Source: an uncultured Bacteroidales bacterium (GTDB taxonomy: Bacteria > Bacteroidota > Bacteroidia > Bacteroidales > Muribaculaceae). From it: a stretch of DNA of 35,029 nt. The position numbers were made by a program, and so were the translations under genes. The DNA lies in assembly GCA_947175575.1 (NCBI GenBank), contig CAMWNG010000015.1, forward strand, positions 1-35,029, written 5' to 3'. The notes under the pieces were generated by a model that did not search any database, had not been told where the DNA came from, and saw nothing but the letters and a program-made list of their open reading frames with translations. Below are positions 34,686 to 35,029 of the stretch, piece by piece. The stretch's first letter is position 1, and each line of letters starts with the position of its first letter.

Positions 34686-34716
34686 CAAATTTACAAATTT
34701 GTTTTTAAATAACAAA
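34686..34716 (-). promoter_or_regulatory. Promoter of the NYN gene
   Basis: On the minus strand, TTTG (34716-34713), a 19-base spacer and TAAATTTG (34693-34686) match both Bacteroidetes promoter elements well. Confidence 0.75.
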
Positions 34717-34785
34717 ATGCTTTTGAGAAAGTTGTAAAAATTTTTATTGCTGTCCGATAAAAATTTTTGAGCGAATAAAAAAATT

Positions 34786-34820
34786 AGGGTCGATTCCATT
34801 TGCAGGATTCGACCCTTTTA
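34786..34820. terminator. Hairpin in the insertion-sequence leader
   Basis: A 12-base-pair stem with one mismatch (34786-34797 with 34805-34816), a 7-base loop, a T-run downstream on the plus strand and a longer T-run on the minus strand. Insertion sequences often carry such a hairpin before the transposase to block outside transcription. Confidence 0.65.
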
Positions 34821-34854
34821 GTTTAGTTTGTGTTCGCCAAAACATATCTAAACT

Positions 34855-35029
34855 ATGCGCAAAAATAGTCATTTTAGCGGACAGCCGCTCTATGGTCAGG
34901 TGATAAAATTACTTAACAAGTCAAAAATTCTTGCTTCCAGCCGAGAAAAAGGAGGAGAGAGATACACCAAACGCTTCAACTGCTGGATTCATCTGGTGGT
35001 GATGCTCTATGCCGTGATAATGCGTTTCG
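34855..35029 (+). CDS. IS4-type transposase, N-terminal part (cut by window end)
   Basis: The frame from ATG at 34855 is open to the window edge (58 complete codons). It encodes MRKNSHFSGQPLYGQVIKLL, then REKGGERYTKRFNCWIHLVVMLYAVIMRF. This matches the DUF4372-like N-terminal region of Bacteroidetes IS4-family transposases, in which a YxKRFxxxxHLVxMLYA pattern is characteristic. The catalytic DDE residues lie beyond the window. The left end of the element is probably near 34749, where CTGTCCGAT begins an AT-rich stretch, but the terminal repeat cannot be set without the right end. Confidence 0.8.
   Translation, partial: MRKNSHFSGQPLYGQVIKLLNKSKILASSREKGGERYTKRFNCWIHLVVMLYAVIMRF

Noticed and set aside
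34650-34759. 9-base inverted repeat TATCGGACA / TGTCCGATA as ends of a small mobile element
   Set aside because: The repeat is short, one arm overlaps the NYN leader hairpin, and the NYN promoter lies between the arms. The right arm more likely belongs to the insertion-sequence end.

Overview
The window looks like a chromosomal segment from a gut Bacteroidales bacterium, most likely a member of the Muribaculaceae or a close relative. The reasons are promoter elements of the Bacteroidetes type (TAnnTTTG at -7, often with TTG or TTTG about 19-20 bases upstream), weak Shine-Dalgarno sequences, the Bacteroidetes lipoprotein families DUF5689 and choice-of-anchor J, DUF3943 and YfhO proteins, and a short SRP RNA. 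Family names come from recognising motifs by eye. No database search was run.

Layout. (1) Bases 228-6654 (+): a complete tripartite RND drug-efflux operon (adaptor lipoprotein, inner-membrane pump, outer-membrane factor) with folK translationally coupled at its end. (2) Bases 6750-14662 (-): a three-gene cassette with visibly lower GC, encoding in transcription order a VWA protein with a signal peptide and a membrane anchor, a tubulin-like GTPase, and a very large papain-like (C1) protease with a membrane hairpin. It is bracketed by two identical 32-base hairpin copies, and its promoter carries a perfect dyad at the likely transcription start. This is the best candidate for an undescribed system. 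(3) Bases 14853-22492 (-): a TonB-dependent receptor followed by two large DUF5689 surface lipoproteins. (4) Bases 22688-23635 (-): a DUF3943 protein, with a small inverted-repeat-bounded palindromic element just upstream that appears to supply its promoter. (5) Bases 23940-26843 (+): SRP RNA with its own promoter, then queF-queC-HAD phosphatase-ribF, ending in a strong terminator. (6) Bases 26916-28345 (+): a FadL-type outer-membrane protein with a terminator. (7) Bases 33610-28367 (-): a polyprenyl-phosphate mannose synthase, dihydroorotase, YfhO and short methyltransferase-like operon. (8) Bases 33651-33886: a G-rich tandem duplication, then (-) a NYN-domain nuclease-like gene. (9) Bases 34749-35029: the left part of an IS4-type insertion sequence, cut by the window edge.

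How the parts may work together. The efflux operon exports toxic compounds across both membranes. The TonB receptor and its lipoproteins form an outer-membrane uptake module of unknown substrate. The queF/queC genes make preQ1 for tRNA modification. The VWA, tubulin-like and protease genes are so tightly packed that they probably form one complex. The predicted topology puts the VWA domain outside the inner membrane, with the GTPase and the protease inside, which would suit a sensor, polymer and effector arrangement. That function is inference only.
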